In this document: piece by piece, positions 17,616 to 27,183 of the stretch | Layout of the letters: every line of letters begins with the position of its first letter | How positions within the stretch are numbered: position 1 is the stretch's first letter | NCBI GenBank assembly: GCA_025782575.1 | Contig: JALGYY010000009.1 | Location: 1 to 64,000 of the forward strand | DNA from: a bacterium | GTDB lineage: Bacteria > Orphanbacterota > Orphanbacteria > Orphanbacterales > Orphanbacteraceae | Length of the DNA: 64,000 nt | Direction: 5' to 3' | Made by a program: the position numbers and the translations under genes | The notes under the pieces: generated by a model | What the model saw: the letters and a program-made list of their open reading frames with translations, nothing else | What the model was told of the DNA's origin: nothing | The model's database searches: none

Positions 17616-18388
17616 TGCGACCCCTCGAGGCTGCTACGGACTTCCTCCTCGAGAATGGTCCAGATGTGTTCCTTGATCTCGATGATTTCGGCTTTGTCTC
17701 TGTCGCGAAGATCCCGCGGCCTCGGCAACGGAATACGAATATCCTCTCGAATTCGACCCGGCCGGCCTGTCATGACGAGCACGCGGTCTCCCAGCAGAAT
17801 CGCTTCTTCGATATCATGCGTTACATAGAGGACCTGTTTCTTTTCCGCACTCCAGATACGCAAAAGTTCTTCCATCATCACGAGCTTGGTCATGGCGTCG
17901 AGCGAACCGAAAGGCTCGTCCATCAGCAGAATTTCCGGGTCGTTGACGAATGCCCTCGCGATACTCACGCGCTGACGCATTCCGACGGATAGTTCGTGAG
18001 GGTAGCTCTGCTCAAAGTGAGCGAGCCCGACGCGTTCAATAAACTTGTGGGATATCTCGTTTCGTTCCTGTCGTCCGACCCCTCGCATCTCGAGTCCGAA
18101 TGCGACATTTTCCAGCACATTCATCCATGGAAAAACGCCGTGCTCCTGGAAGACCATGGCGTTCAGCGGTTTTCCGTTTGTACCTTGTGTCTGGAAGATT
18201 ACTTCGCCGGCGGTAGGATCAAGAAGACCGGCGACAATCTTGAGAATTGTGGATTTACCGCACCCGCTCGGGCCGAGCAGGCAGACAAACTCATTCTTGC
18301 TCACAGTAAACGAGACGTCAGTCAGCGCCTCGAGCCCGCCGCTCTGAGTCTTGTAAGTGACGGCCAGATTTCTGCATTCAAAGCTCAT
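17612..18388 (-). CDS. ABC transporter ATP-binding protein, NitT/TauT family
   Basis: A 258-residue ATPase with Walker A LLGPSGCGKSTILK (about residue 36), Q-loop VFQEHGVFPWM, signature region ELSVGMRQRVSIARA, Walker B ILLMDEPFGSLDA and switch His in YVTHDIEEA. The length and C-terminal tail fit SsuB/TauB. It powers the permease at 16836-17615. It lies 6 bases after the substrate-binding protein gene. Confidence 0.93.
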   Translation of the reverse strand: MSFECRNLAVTYKTQSGGLEALTDVSFTVSKNEFVCLLGPSGCGKSTILKIVAGLLDPTAGEVIFQTQGTNGKPLNAMVFQEHGVFPWMNVLENVAFGLEMRGVGRQERNEISHKFIERVGLAHFEQSYPHELSVGMRQRVSIARAFVNDPEILLMDEPFGSLDAMTKLVMMEELLRIWSAEKKQVLYVTHDIEEAILLGDRVLVMTGRPGRIREDIRIPLPRPRDLRDRDKAEIIEIKEHIWTILEEEVRSSLEGSQ

Positions 18389-18394
18389 CTCGCG

Positions 18395-19408
18395 TCAGTT
18401 GCCTTCTGACAGCACACGATTCGCGTGCTCAATGAAGGAGGGGTCCCAGAAGCCCTCTACGGGAACGACGCCGTCTATCAACCCCTCATCGGTCGCCCAG
18501 GCCTGATACTTGAGCAGACTCTCCGTATCGTATTCACCGGTCTCTCGGATGGGCGGCCAGCATGCATCTCGAACCAGATCCTGGTCAAGACCGGTCCCCC
18601 GGGATATGGCCAGGACGTTTCGATCCGTCTTCCCTTCGTTGTAGATACGGACCCCCCGAAGATAACCGACCATGAACCTCATCCCGGCGTCCCTGTCCTC
18701 TTCGAGCAGACTCGGTCCGAACATGATGAAGCTGTGCTGAAAATCCGGGACGACTTCGCGGGCTGGAAGCCAGACGACGCCTGCACCGGACTGAACAATA
18801 CGGGTGATCCACGGTTCAGATGCGTTCACGATGTCCACTGCTCCGGCGTCGAGAGCTGCTTGCTTGGCAGCCGTAGGCAGGTCAATCCAAACGACGTCGT
18901 CCGGAGTCAGATTGCCCTTCGCCAGCAGGCAGCTTGTGCTGTAGTAGCTCGTGGATGTTCTTTCTCCGGCGATACGGAGGCCGCGAAGATTTTCGAAGTT
19001 ATCCAGTCTCCCGGACTCGACGAGCTCTCTTTTCGCGAGGAACGCTCTGTAGGCGCAGCCTTCCCTTTCCATGTGACCTTTATCCGCCACAAATCGAATG
19101 TCAGCCCCCCGGTACATGAGATTGAGATAACCCGGGGTGATGAACCCGGGGACCACATCGAGTCTTCCCTGAGCAAGCGCGGGCAAGGATTCCCGCGTCC
19201 CCCTCATTACGACGAACTCGATATCGAGTCCCAGGTCTTCAAAACAACCGTTTTCCTTGGCGATGTGGATCACCGCCCAGGATATGTATGGGGACTCTAC
19301 CACTTTCAGCTTTGTTCGCTCCGGTGTTTCGCCAGCAATGGCAGGGACCCCCCATAGAAAGCTTGCGCCCAGAAGAATCAGAGTCAGGATTTGGCGGCGA
19401 TACGTCAT
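18395..19408 (-). CDS. ABC substrate-binding protein, NMT1/THI5-like
   Basis: A 337-residue periplasmic binding protein. A signal peptide (LTLILLGASFLWGVPAIAG) is followed by the type-II fold: LKVVESPYISWAVIHIAKEN, then CFEDLGLDIEFVVMRGTRES and LPALAQGRLDVVPGF. NMT1/THI5-like receptors bind sulfonates, nitrate, pyrimidine thiamine precursors or aromatic carboxylates. Gene order places it between a PaaK-like ligase and the ATPase; the ATG overlaps the ligase stop. The paired ligase hints at a carboxylic acid ligand, which is inference. Confidence 0.88.
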   Translation of the reverse strand: MTYRRQILTLILLGASFLWGVPAIAGETPERTKLKVVESPYISWAVIHIAKENGCFEDLGLDIEFVVMRGTRESLPALAQGRLDVVPGFITPGYLNLMYRGADIRFVADKGHMEREGCAYRAFLAKRELVESGRLDNFENLRGLRIAGERTSTSYYSTSCLLAKGNLTPDDVVWIDLPTAAKQAALDAGAVDIVNASEPWITRIVQSGAGVVWLPAREVVPDFQHSFIMFGPSLLEEDRDAGMRFMVGYLRGVRIYNEGKTDRNVLAISRGTGLDQDLVRDACWPPIRETGEYDTESLLKYQAWATDEGLIDGVVPVEGFWDPSFIEHANRVLSEGN

Positions 19409-21060
19409 CAGGATTCCTTTCCCAGAGAAGCATCGTCGCTCTTTGACCTATTGGGTTTCAGCTTTATGAGATGGAGGGGCAGGAGTTTGCCACGAGTCGT
19501 CCAGATCGGATCGCTTCTCTTGACCCGCAACGTCTTTGCCTGTTTCCACATTGCTCGCGCCCCATCGGCGCTTTCGCTCTCCTTCCCGAGCCCGTCAAGA
19601 ATCGTATTAATTACCGCGTCTTCACTTTCGATTTTCAGCCGGGGGCTGATATGGATGGAGAGTTTGGTGAAACCGAGTTCGTCTTCTTCTTCGACAAGCT
19701 GATAATCGAGTGCGGAGCCACCGTATCGTTCGGGCAATGTCTTGTAAAGAATTGTCTCCATCTCGCTCCCGACCAGACTCATCCCTTCACCTGTCAGCTT
19801 TCGAAAACTTCGGATATTTCGGATGTGTTCTGTGAAGCCGTATTCTTCCATAGGGCAGCCGCACGATCGCGTTTCTACCGTGCCGTAATCATCGATCTCG
19901 ACATTGAGAAGGATTTTTTTGGCCGTGGCAAGTAGCGTAGTGAAATTGAACGCCTGCACCTCGATGTCCGTTCCGGGAACCTGTCTCGGAAACTGGAGCA
20001 GTGCAAGGTGGTCTTTCATGAAGTGCTGGTCGTTGCAATCGATAGGGTTGACGCAGGCACGGCCTACCGCTCCCACTTCCGAAAAACTGTAGCCGGCTCT
20101 GTAGCGGGCGCCGGATTTCCTGATCGTGTTCGCCTTGGTCTCCGTCGGCGGCTCGCCCCCGCCGGCGAGAACCGCGCCGGTAAGGTCGATCCCTTCATCA
20201 ATGGCGGCGATGGCGATGCGGAGGCTCATACTTGCGAAAGCGCTCATGTGGCAGGATCCTCGTTCCTTCACGGTCTGCGCTACCCAGCGGGCGATGACTA
20301 CCGCCTCGTCCAGACGTACCGGTTCGGGGCTGGGGAACGGCTCCCCGTAGAATCTGCCGAGTCGAATGATCCAGTCATTCGCGAGTCGATATTTGAGAGA
20401 GGGCCGGCGGTCTTCTCTCAGGAGGGGCGTGAACCAGCGTAGCGGTACATTGCCCACTTTGGCTCCCCCAAGCAACCCCCCGACGCCGAGACTGTTCGGC
20501 AGGATGCCCCGCCATATTCCGCGTGGCATGCCGATCGTCCCGTGTGCTGCACCTGAGATCAGGTTTTGCGAAGCTTGTGCCGTCATTGATTCCAGATCGA
20601 ATGCGACGCGCGCTGCCGTGCCGGTGCTTCCACCTGTCGTGCCGTAGTAGGATTGACGGAGAAATGGATTGTCGAAATCACGGGAGGTCAAATAGTAAGT
20701 CTTGCCATCGCATTCAACTGGTTCGCGTCCCTTGAACTGCTCGAAAGTGAAGCAGACACCCGCTTCGCGTAGCTCTCGCAGCGAGAATTCGAGACCGCGC
20801 CTTTGGACGGAATCACGCAGGTCACCGAACTCGCACCCTGCCCGTTTCAGCAATGGTAGATAGGGGCTCTTGGAGTATCCGAAGATTCCTTTCTCAGCGA
20901 CCCGAAGAAAATTTGATTCTCTCTCCTGAAGGCGTTTTCGAATGTCTTCACGAGCCTCTTCGAGAGTAACCTTTTCTCGAAGGAAGCGTTTGAGGCCGAT
21001 TGAGAACCGACCATACTTCAACAAATCGTTTAAACGCTGCATCTGCTCCTCTGACGGCAC
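19408..21060 (-). CDS. PaaK/LuxE-like adenylate-forming ligase, first gene of importer unit
   Basis: A 550-residue protein with the adenylation P-loop YYGTTGGSTGTAARVAF (about 140), AGYSFSEVGAVG in place of the usual YG-x-TE motif, and a Cys pair ETRSCGCPMEE as in PaaK/coenzyme F390 synthetase relatives. It is longer than typical PaaK (about 430) owing to an N-terminal helical extension of about 130 residues. The substrate is unknown; activation of an acid imported by the downstream ABC/TonB system is a working idea. ATG at 21060 is used; a second ATG (21042) with GAGGAG close by is possible. Confidence 0.75.
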   Translation of the reverse strand: MPSEEQMQRLNDLLKYGRFSIGLKRFLREKVTLEEAREDIRKRLQERESNFLRVAEKGIFGYSKSPYLPLLKRAGCEFGDLRDSVQRRGLEFSLRELREAGVCFTFEQFKGREPVECDGKTYYLTSRDFDNPFLRQSYYGTTGGSTGTAARVAFDLESMTAQASQNLISGAAHGTIGMPRGIWRGILPNSLGVGGLLGGAKVGNVPLRWFTPLLREDRRPSLKYRLANDWIIRLGRFYGEPFPSPEPVRLDEAVVIARWVAQTVKERGSCHMSAFASMSLRIAIAAIDEGIDLTGAVLAGGGEPPTETKANTIRKSGARYRAGYSFSEVGAVGRACVNPIDCNDQHFMKDHLALLQFPRQVPGTDIEVQAFNFTTLLATAKKILLNVEIDDYGTVETRSCGCPMEEYGFTEHIRNIRSFRKLTGEGMSLVGSEMETILYKTLPERYGGSALDYQLVEEEDELGFTKLSIHISPRLKIESEDAVINTILDGLGKESESADGARAMWKQAKTLRVKRSDPIWTTRGKLLPLHLIKLKPNRSKSDDASLGKES

Positions 21061-21263
21061 CGATTAATTACGATGGGCTGTCCTGGCCGGTTGATCGACG
21101 AAGACTGGCTGGAGAAATTGCCTAATCGACCCTATAACAATAGCATACATGATGTAGGCTTGGGGAGACTATTTGACTTTTACCGACTCTCAGGGCGACT
21201 CGCGCAGCCCTCAGGGGGGCTAAAACGGGCATCGGAGTGTGATGTGAATCCTACCGACGAAAG

Positions 21264-22763
21264 CTATGTTTTCCGGAGATCCTTGAGTAAGACGATCACA
21301 TCGCTAACCGTTTTCCTGCCGGCTGGAAGGAGAATCAATGTGATCAGATAGAAAACGGAGAAAACGCCGGAATCGAACAGGAGGCGAACTGGGCTGACGG
21401 CGGCAAATGATGTTAGCGAATGAATGCCGTGAAGACATGCCGCTGCGATGAGCGTGCCCAGGATCGGGAGGACAAAAGCGCCGGCCAGGTCACCGGTTTG
21501 AAGGGGTGTCGACCGAAAGCAATACCGCGATCCGGGCAGGATCAGCAAGACGCTGGTAAAGGAGTACCCGAGGGCTACGCCATTAACTCCCCAACGGACT
21601 CCCAGGGTGATCCCGATGACGATGATGACGAGAGAGAAACATTCCCAGCGGAACTGTCGGCCCGCGTTTCCGAGGGAGACGAAAGCCCAGTGAAGGCCCA
21701 TCTGCCCAAGCGTGGCCAGTGCAGCCGGAGCCAGGCGACGAAACAGTGGGATAGTCGTTGACCACTGGTCGCCGAGCAGAAGGATGACAATCTGGTGTGC
21801 GTCGAGGAAGAGGAAACCGATCGCCGGTGTACCAAGAAGCGCGACGATTTGAATTCCCTGCCGAAAGTAAGCGCGCAGTCGCTCGGGCTCGTCGGTAAGT
21901 CGACTGAGTGTCGAGATGGCAACACCTGCGATGGGCATCATGAGGCGGTTCACCGGCCCCGGAAGCGAGTCGCTTGCACGGGCGTAGTAGCCCAACGCAC
22001 GGGCATCCCAGATGCGGCCTACTAGAAATCGATCGAAATTTCGGGAAACGTATCGAACGATTCTTGTTGAAGTGAGAAATCCCCCGAAAGCGACCATCGA
22101 ACGCACGGATGAAAAGTCAAAATAGAAAGAGGGCCGCCAACCGCAGACCAACCAGATGATGAGGATTCGGATCGAAGTTGCTGAAAGACGTAGGATGACC
22201 AGGGACCAGTAACCCGCCCCGAGGAGAGCGGCGGAGATACCTGCCAGGAGTCCTATGGCCTCCGAAGTAACCTGCGCGAACGCGATCGCCTTGAAGCGCA
22301 TCTGTCGTCTGAGCAGCGCTCTGTGCTGGATTGTCAAGGCGTCGATCGCAGCGATTCCGCCAACGGCCATGGCAACGGGCGTGAGGCGTTCGTCCTGGAA
22401 GAACCATGTCAGGAGGGGAGCGGTTATCACAGCCGCAGTAGCCAGCAGGATGCCGAATGAGGCGTTAATCCAGAAGAGGGTGCTCACAATTTCCTGGCTG
22501 AGTTCTTTTCTCTGGACGGTAGCTGTGGAGAGCCCAAGGTCACGGAGAACAGAAAAGAGGGCGATCGTCGTTGTGGCCATGGCGAAGAGTCCGAAATCAT
22601 CGGGCCTGAGAAGCCGGGCAAGCAGCATGGTGGACGTGATGCTGAGAGCGATTCGTGCGCCCTGGGATAGTAGAGTGACCATACCGGCCCGCACGGAGCG
22701 GCGGCGCATGCCTTCCCCGAGATGGGCTGTCCGGAAGTGATCGTCGGATGATCGACGTTTCAT
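21264..22763 (-). CDS. lipopolysaccharide/O-antigen flippase (Wzx/WzxC-like)
   Basis: A 499-residue membrane protein with 12-14 helices of the polysaccharide transporter family. Family-like N-terminus: MVTLLSQGARIALSITSTML, then LARLLRPDDFGLFAMATTTI and FSVLRDLGLSTATVQR. It would move lipid-linked oligosaccharide units across the inner membrane for surface glycan assembly. GGAG lies 6 bases before the ATG. It is divergent from the ATP-grasp gene. Confidence 0.9.
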   Translation of the reverse strand: MKRRSSDDHFRTAHLGEGMRRRSVRAGMVTLLSQGARIALSITSTMLLARLLRPDDFGLFAMATTTIALFSVLRDLGLSTATVQRKELSQEIVSTLFWINASFGILLATAAVITAPLLTWFFQDERLTPVAMAVGGIAAIDALTIQHRALLRRQMRFKAIAFAQVTSEAIGLLAGISAALLGAGYWSLVILRLSATSIRILIIWLVCGWRPSFYFDFSSVRSMVAFGGFLTSTRIVRYVSRNFDRFLVGRIWDARALGYYARASDSLPGPVNRLMMPIAGVAISTLSRLTDEPERLRAYFRQGIQIVALLGTPAIGFLFLDAHQIVILLLGDQWSTTIPLFRRLAPAALATLGQMGLHWAFVSLGNAGRQFRWECFSLVIIVIGITLGVRWGVNGVALGYSFTSVLLILPGSRYCFRSTPLQTGDLAGAFVLPILGTLIAAACLHGIHSLTSFAAVSPVRLLFDSGVFSVFYLITLILLPAGRKTVSDVIVLLKDLRKT

Positions 22764-22863
22764 TGGGAACTCCAGGTTCCGGGGAGTATACCTGTTGCCG
22801 TTTTCATCGATTGATTAATTGGATCGACTCCCCACTTCATTCTTACGGGACGGTTCAAGTTGT

Positions 22864-22891
22864 TGCTATTCTTTGAAGCCGTTCTATAATC
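22864..22891 (+). promoter_or_regulatory. sigma70-type promoter
   Basis: TTGCTA (22864-22869) and a perfect TATAAT (22886-22891) are 16 bases apart in the divergent spacer, about 75 bases before the ATP-grasp gene it would serve. Confidence 0.5.
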
Positions 22892-22964
22892 GCCAGATGG
22901 ACAACGAACTGAAAACAAAATCCGAACTCGATTCTCGCGGATATTGCGCTGCCGGCGGTCTCAG

Positions 22965-24155
22965 ATGACCGGAGGCAGACCGGTCGGAAAGGGACTGATC
23001 AGGCAGCTCGGGCTCCGGCGCTGGCTTCGGAGAGTCAACTCCGTTGCACGGGCTGCGATTCGAAGCGGCACGGTGATCAGTTATCGGCGTAAGATACGGG
23101 CGATGCTCCGTTCGAATCGGGATCTGCTCAGTCCTGTAGACGCCGCTGTCGAAGTGCGGCACGCGAACTATTGGCGGCCTCTCGAAAAACGAGTTGACCC
23201 CTCGTGGCTTCGTTTCTATAGCAATGTTTCGGGCATTGCCGACCCGCGTTACGTTCCCCAAGACATCTTCTTCAAGGCGATCGAGCGGCGGCTCAACAAT
23301 CTCGAATACGCCTGGGTCTATGCGGATAAAAACGCTTACGAACAGCTCTTCAACCCAAAACTCTTCGCAGCGACGAAACTACGAAATATCTCCGGTACGT
23401 ATCTGGATGAAAACTACAGGCCGATTCCCCGTGAATCATTTGTCGAGCTCTTCCACGATTTGCCGGAAGACTGCGTGATCAAGCCGAGCATCGGGTCGGG
23501 CGGCGGTCGACGGATCGAAAAACTCTCTCGTTGCGAAGATGGGTTTCGGGACATCGATGGCGCACCGTTTCGATTCGATGACCTGAACGATCGTTACCGG
23601 CGCAACTTCGTGATTCAGCCTGTAATCCGTCAGCATCGATCACTCGCCGAGTTCAACCCCGACTCGGTCAATACGCTCCGCGTGATGATGTACCGCTCGG
23701 TACAGGATGAGAAGGTAGTGCCCGTAAGGGCGGTGCTACGCACGGGGCGGAAATCAATGATCGTCGACAATCAGGGTAGGGGGGGGCTTGCCTGTCTGGT
23801 GCAACCGGATGGAACGCTTTTTCGATACGCAACGTCCAAGACCGGCGAGAAGCACACCGTGCATCCGGATTCAGGTGTTCCATTTGAAGGTTTCAGAATT
23901 CCCGGCTACTCGGCGGTTCTCGAAGCTGCCACAGAAGTCGCCTCCGCTGTCCCTCCATTGAGGCTTCTCAGTTTCGACATTGCTGTGGACGAGCTGAGTC
24001 GGCCCCGCATTGTCGAAATCAATACCTATAACGTGGAAATCAACTTCCTGCAGACGGCAGGGGGGCCGCTTTTCGGAGATCTCACCGATGAAATCCGTGA
24101 TTGGTGTGCGGAACACCCGGATCACGATGTATTCAGCGCCGTTCGTATCGGCTAG
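22965..24155 (+). CDS. sugar-transfer-associated ATP-grasp protein
   Basis: A 396-residue protein of the ATP-grasp group linked to sugar transfer (alpha-L-glutamate ligase-related). Nucleotide-binding parts: DCVIKPSIGSGGGRRIEKL, then FVIQPVIRQH and the C-terminal metal-binding LLSFDIAVDELSRPRIVEIN with Glu-x-Asn. Members occur in exopolysaccharide clusters and are thought to ligate an amino acid or similar group onto a sugar; the true reaction is unproven. ATG at 22965 is used; a TTG at 22944 is in frame. It is transcribed away from the flippase gene. Confidence 0.85.
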   Translation: MTGGRPVGKGLIRQLGLRRWLRRVNSVARAAIRSGTVISYRRKIRAMLRSNRDLLSPVDAAVEVRHANYWRPLEKRVDPSWLRFYSNVSGIADPRYVPQDIFFKAIERRLNNLEYAWVYADKNAYEQLFNPKLFAATKLRNISGTYLDENYRPIPRESFVELFHDLPEDCVIKPSIGSGGGRRIEKLSRCEDGFRDIDGAPFRFDDLNDRYRRNFVIQPVIRQHRSLAEFNPDSVNTLRVMMYRSVQDEKVVPVRAVLRTGRKSMIVDNQGRGGLACLVQPDGTLFRYATSKTGEKHTVHPDSGVPFEGFRIPGYSAVLEAATEVASAVPPLRLLSFDIAVDELSRPRIVEINTYNVEINFLQTAGGPLFGDLTDEIRDWCAEHPDHDVFSAVRIG

Positions 24156-24236
24156 AGTGCCCTCTCTGGATCAGGATCAATAGCGAATCGGGGCAGTCAA
24201 CCGGATCACAGTCAATCCCGTGTATGGGTACCAATT

Positions 24237-24680
24237 ATGAAAACTCTATTTACGATTCTCATCCTGGCGATCATGCTGTTATTCGTGGTTGCCGGTCTCA
24301 GCGGCATCAACCGGAGCACGGACCCGGACGAGATGGATACAGGCAGCTACCTGAGAACCGTCATCGAGATCAATATGCACGGCTCCCTGCCAGGACTTCT
24401 GGCGAGGTGCATATCCGGCGAGTACAGACAGGCGAACAGGCATCCGCTCTACATGCTTCTTCTATCAACCCGGGCACGGCGAAGCATTGACTTCTGCGTC
24501 GACGCAAAGATCATTGCTCTTCTTCTGGGCGGCCTCTACCTGATTTCGCTGTTTCTTGTCACGTACCGCCTGTTTAGTCTTCCGGTCGCGGCGGCGACTA
24601 CACTGCGGGACGCGAAAAACCGACTATTCTTGATCGAGCTCCAGAATTCGGCAGTGTACCTGCAGATGGTGGCTTGTTGA
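24237..24680 (+). pseudogene. truncated ArnT-like membrane glycosyltransferase
   Basis: Only 147 codons remain. The N-terminal helix (FTILILAIMLLFVVAGLSGI) and first-loop DPDEMDTGSYL acidic motif match ArnT/GT39-type enzymes, normally 500-650 residues. After the second helix (LLLGGLYLISLFLVTYRLF) the frame runs into the antisense of the lipoprotein gene (from 24624) and stops. Either a rearrangement removed the rest, or it is a small stand-alone relative. I favour a broken gene. Confidence 0.6.
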
Positions 24681-25238
24681 GCTGTATAAATAGGCTGGGC
24701 CGTCGCCGTAGGCAAACCGGACGATCTCGATGGCGCCGCTGAACTCCGCATTTTCGGGAGCAATCGAAACGATGGCGCTCAATCGGAAATCGGTGAGGTC
24801 TGATTCAGCGATTCCGATGAGGTGATTCTCACTGGTGTGGAATCGGAACGTAAGACGGGGCCGGTCGCCGGTGTGGGAGGTGAGCATGAGTTCGTTATCG
24901 CCGCCTGCAGCACGGATGAATTTTGTGGTGGAATCGCTCCGAACAATCGTCCCGGGCGAGTAGTAGTTGTCGATCTCCTCGAAAGCTTTCGCGAGAAGTT
25001 CCCGCACACATACAGCGCAAGATTCATCAACGCTCTCAGCGAAGTAATCGAGGGCTCCGACGGGGAGAAGCACGCGCCGATCGACAGTTAAGTCGATCTG
25101 TTCTGCGCTGAGTTTGGTATCAGGCAATGCTCTCGCCGGGTCCGCTACCGGCTTCGAATCGCCTGCCCCATGCGAACACGCCGCAAGCACCAGACCCGAT
25201 GCCAATATCCATAGTCCCGATTGGAGCAGGCGGCGCAT
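24624..25238 (-). CDS. predicted lipoprotein
   Basis: A 204-residue protein with a lipoprotein signal, ILASGLVLAAC, so Cys21 would be lipidated. The mature part is soluble with a paired CAVC motif and no family I recognise. It starts one base after the stop of the DUF4105 gene and belongs to that operon; probably an envelope accessory protein. Confidence 0.7.
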   Translation of the reverse strand: MRRLLQSGLWILASGLVLAACSHGAGDSKPVADPARALPDTKLSAEQIDLTVDRRVLLPVGALDYFAESVDESCAVCVRELLAKAFEEIDNYYSPGTIVRSDSTTKFIRAAGGDNELMLTSHTGDRPRLTFRFHTSENHLIGIAESDLTDFRLSAIVSIAPENAEFSGAIEIVRFAYGDGPAYLYSSTSHHLQVHCRILELDQE

Positions 25239-25239
25239 T

Positions 25240-27171
25240 CTAGAAAAACCTGTTCAACTGGATGACCGACTCGATCAAGTTATGATTCCGTTCTTCCCGG
25301 AAAACGACTTCCCCGCTGATACTGAGATCCGCCGCTATTCGGAAATTCTGGCCGAGCCCGGTCCGGAGCAGGTTATCCTCGTCGCCGAAACCATGGTAGA
25401 CATCCCTGGCGAACAGGTGCAGTTTCCACCAGCTCGTCAGGTTCTTCAATATGCCGGTGGAGCCGCCGCCCCCCAGAGAATACGAATGCTCCAGTGCGCC
25501 GCCCACATGAAAGTCGCTCTCGAACATCATGTACCAGAGGCCGAGCAGTCGGCTTTCATACGCGTATCCGAAACCGGGATTCAGACCGTAGATCATATAG
25601 TTTTCCCCGTTATCCATCTGTCTCCGAAAGAACCCCGTACTGATCTTCCAGGAGGTGTGTTTGAAAAAGGCGTTACGGGGTGCGATCGAAACGATATTGA
25701 TGAGATCGACGTTTTCGATTTCGAAATCTCGTTCCAACGAGTGGTACCGGAGGACAGCATCTACGAACACGATCTGTGAGCCTCTCTTGTAGCCGCTCTC
25801 GTTGTCGAGCAATACATGATACGCTGGCCGAAGTCGGATCTCCTGAAACGGCCTGTCGTCGTTTGCGCCGTAACCGACACTGAATCGATTCGAGTGATGA
25901 CCTTCATCGGGCCGGCCGGGCACTGGAATCGAATAGCGCTCCTCATCGGCATCGCCGAGTGAGCTACGGGCCTCCAGCGTTTTCAGAAAGCGGTCGAGAT
26001 ACTGATCCTTGGGGAGTTCCTTCTTGCTGTGTCTGTATTGCAGATACTCACTCGCCAGGTCGAGCACAGCGATCTTCTCGTCACGCCCGCGACCGCTGGT
26101 GAGTACGCTCTCGGCCGGCTGATCGCCCGCCGCGATTGAAAGCGCCTGCTCCTGGCCGGATTCCGGCAGTAGCGAAGCGATGTGCTTGATCTTGGTAGAC
26201 TTGGACGGCCTGAATATCACGTCGCTCATCAGGCCGGCCTTTTTAACCAATCGAATCGTATCGAGCGGAATCACCCACCAGGATGCACGATCCGTAAGAT
26301 CAAGCCCCGGTCTTGCCGCGTCCAACAGAAACAGCAGGTCGTAGGAGCAGTTCTCGCTGAAGAAGTAATAGTCAGATCCGATCTCCTGCAGTTCATAGAT
26401 GTGCATCATGAGCCGCCGTACTTCATCCCGATTCAGCTTGAGGGAATACTCCCAGATGTCCCGATCGTTTACGTCGCTGTATTCCTGGAGTTTGGCGTAG
26501 TACGGAAGGATCGAAAAGTAGCCGGGATAGAGCCCGAGCAGTCCCTTGACGATGTAGAACGGGCCGAATGTCTCGTTCGTAAAGGCTGAGTAGTTAATGG
26601 CGTATGCGAGAAGTTTGCTCTCGTATGCGGTTTCGATCGTAAGCAGAGTGTGACCGTACATCGATGCCGGACTGTTCATGTGAGAAGTGGGGAAGATCAG
26701 AGTGACCGATTCCGGCCGGATATGCTCCATCAGCTGTTCAAACGGCCGGCAGCCCGGAACGGGAAGCTGCGATTCCTTGAAACTCAGGCGCTCCTTCAGC
26801 CAGTCGTATCGAGCGATAAACCGGCAAACCGGGTGGCGCCCACCGTCTCTAATGGGATCGAAGAACGCGCGAATCGTCGCTCGGAGTTCAGCCTCCGGAT
26901 TTTTCTTTCCTTCAGGGGAAAGAAAAAACTTATCGTCGTCCACAAGGCTCCGCAGCCCGAAGAGTCCCTTCTTGTAGTGAAGAAGCGTGTGCCAGTAGGG
27001 ATCGTCGTGAAGCTCGAGGCGACGCGCATCATCGAGAAGCGCCAGCAACTGATCGCTGTCCCGCGGAGGTGTCGGAAATAGAGCGCCGGACCACGACGGC
27101 AGGAGCAGAAAGAGAAAAAGGAGCATGCGGACCGGAAGAACCGACCGCACACTCCCTCTCGAGTTCATCAA
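25240..27171 (-). CDS. DUF4105 (Lnb-type periplasmic) protein with C-terminal barrel-like domain
   Basis: A 643-residue exported protein. A signal segment (MLLFLFLLLPSWSGALF) precedes the DUF4105 domain (about 150-320): SVTLIFPTSHMNSPASMYGH, with the conserved His, then NYSAFTNETFGPFYIVKGL and YYFFSENCSYDLLFLLD, where the Asn-Cys pair recalls papain-like amidases. The last 250 residues alternate as beta strands and end in FF, as in outer-membrane barrels. It sits between a DUF3015 protein and a lipoprotein gene. Related Lnb domains act on lipoprotein N-acylation in Gram-positives; the role here is unknown. AGGAG 12 bases upstream supports the start. Confidence 0.85.
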   Translation of the reverse strand: MMNSRGSVRSVLPVRMLLFLFLLLPSWSGALFPTPPRDSDQLLALLDDARRLELHDDPYWHTLLHYKKGLFGLRSLVDDDKFFLSPEGKKNPEAELRATIRAFFDPIRDGGRHPVCRFIARYDWLKERLSFKESQLPVPGCRPFEQLMEHIRPESVTLIFPTSHMNSPASMYGHTLLTIETAYESKLLAYAINYSAFTNETFGPFYIVKGLLGLYPGYFSILPYYAKLQEYSDVNDRDIWEYSLKLNRDEVRRLMMHIYELQEIGSDYYFFSENCSYDLLFLLDAARPGLDLTDRASWWVIPLDTIRLVKKAGLMSDVIFRPSKSTKIKHIASLLPESGQEQALSIAAGDQPAESVLTSGRGRDEKIAVLDLASEYLQYRHSKKELPKDQYLDRFLKTLEARSSLGDADEERYSIPVPGRPDEGHHSNRFSVGYGANDDRPFQEIRLRPAYHVLLDNESGYKRGSQIVFVDAVLRYHSLERDFEIENVDLINIVSIAPRNAFFKHTSWKISTGFFRRQMDNGENYMIYGLNPGFGYAYESRLLGLWYMMFESDFHVGGALEHSYSLGGGGSTGILKNLTSWWKLHLFARDVYHGFGDEDNLLRTGLGQNFRIAADLSISGEVVFREERNHNLIESVIQLNRFF

Positions 27172-27183
27172 TCGAGGAAGCTC

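Noticed and set aside
18425-19357. A 310-codon open frame on the + strand
   Set aside because: It is the antisense of the ABC binding protein, which has a signal peptide and NMT1-like motifs.
21061-21263. A possible TPP riboswitch before the importer operon (CTGAGA on the minus strand at 21188-21193)
   Set aside because: The other conserved TPP-riboswitch segments are missing downstream, so the hexamer is probably chance.
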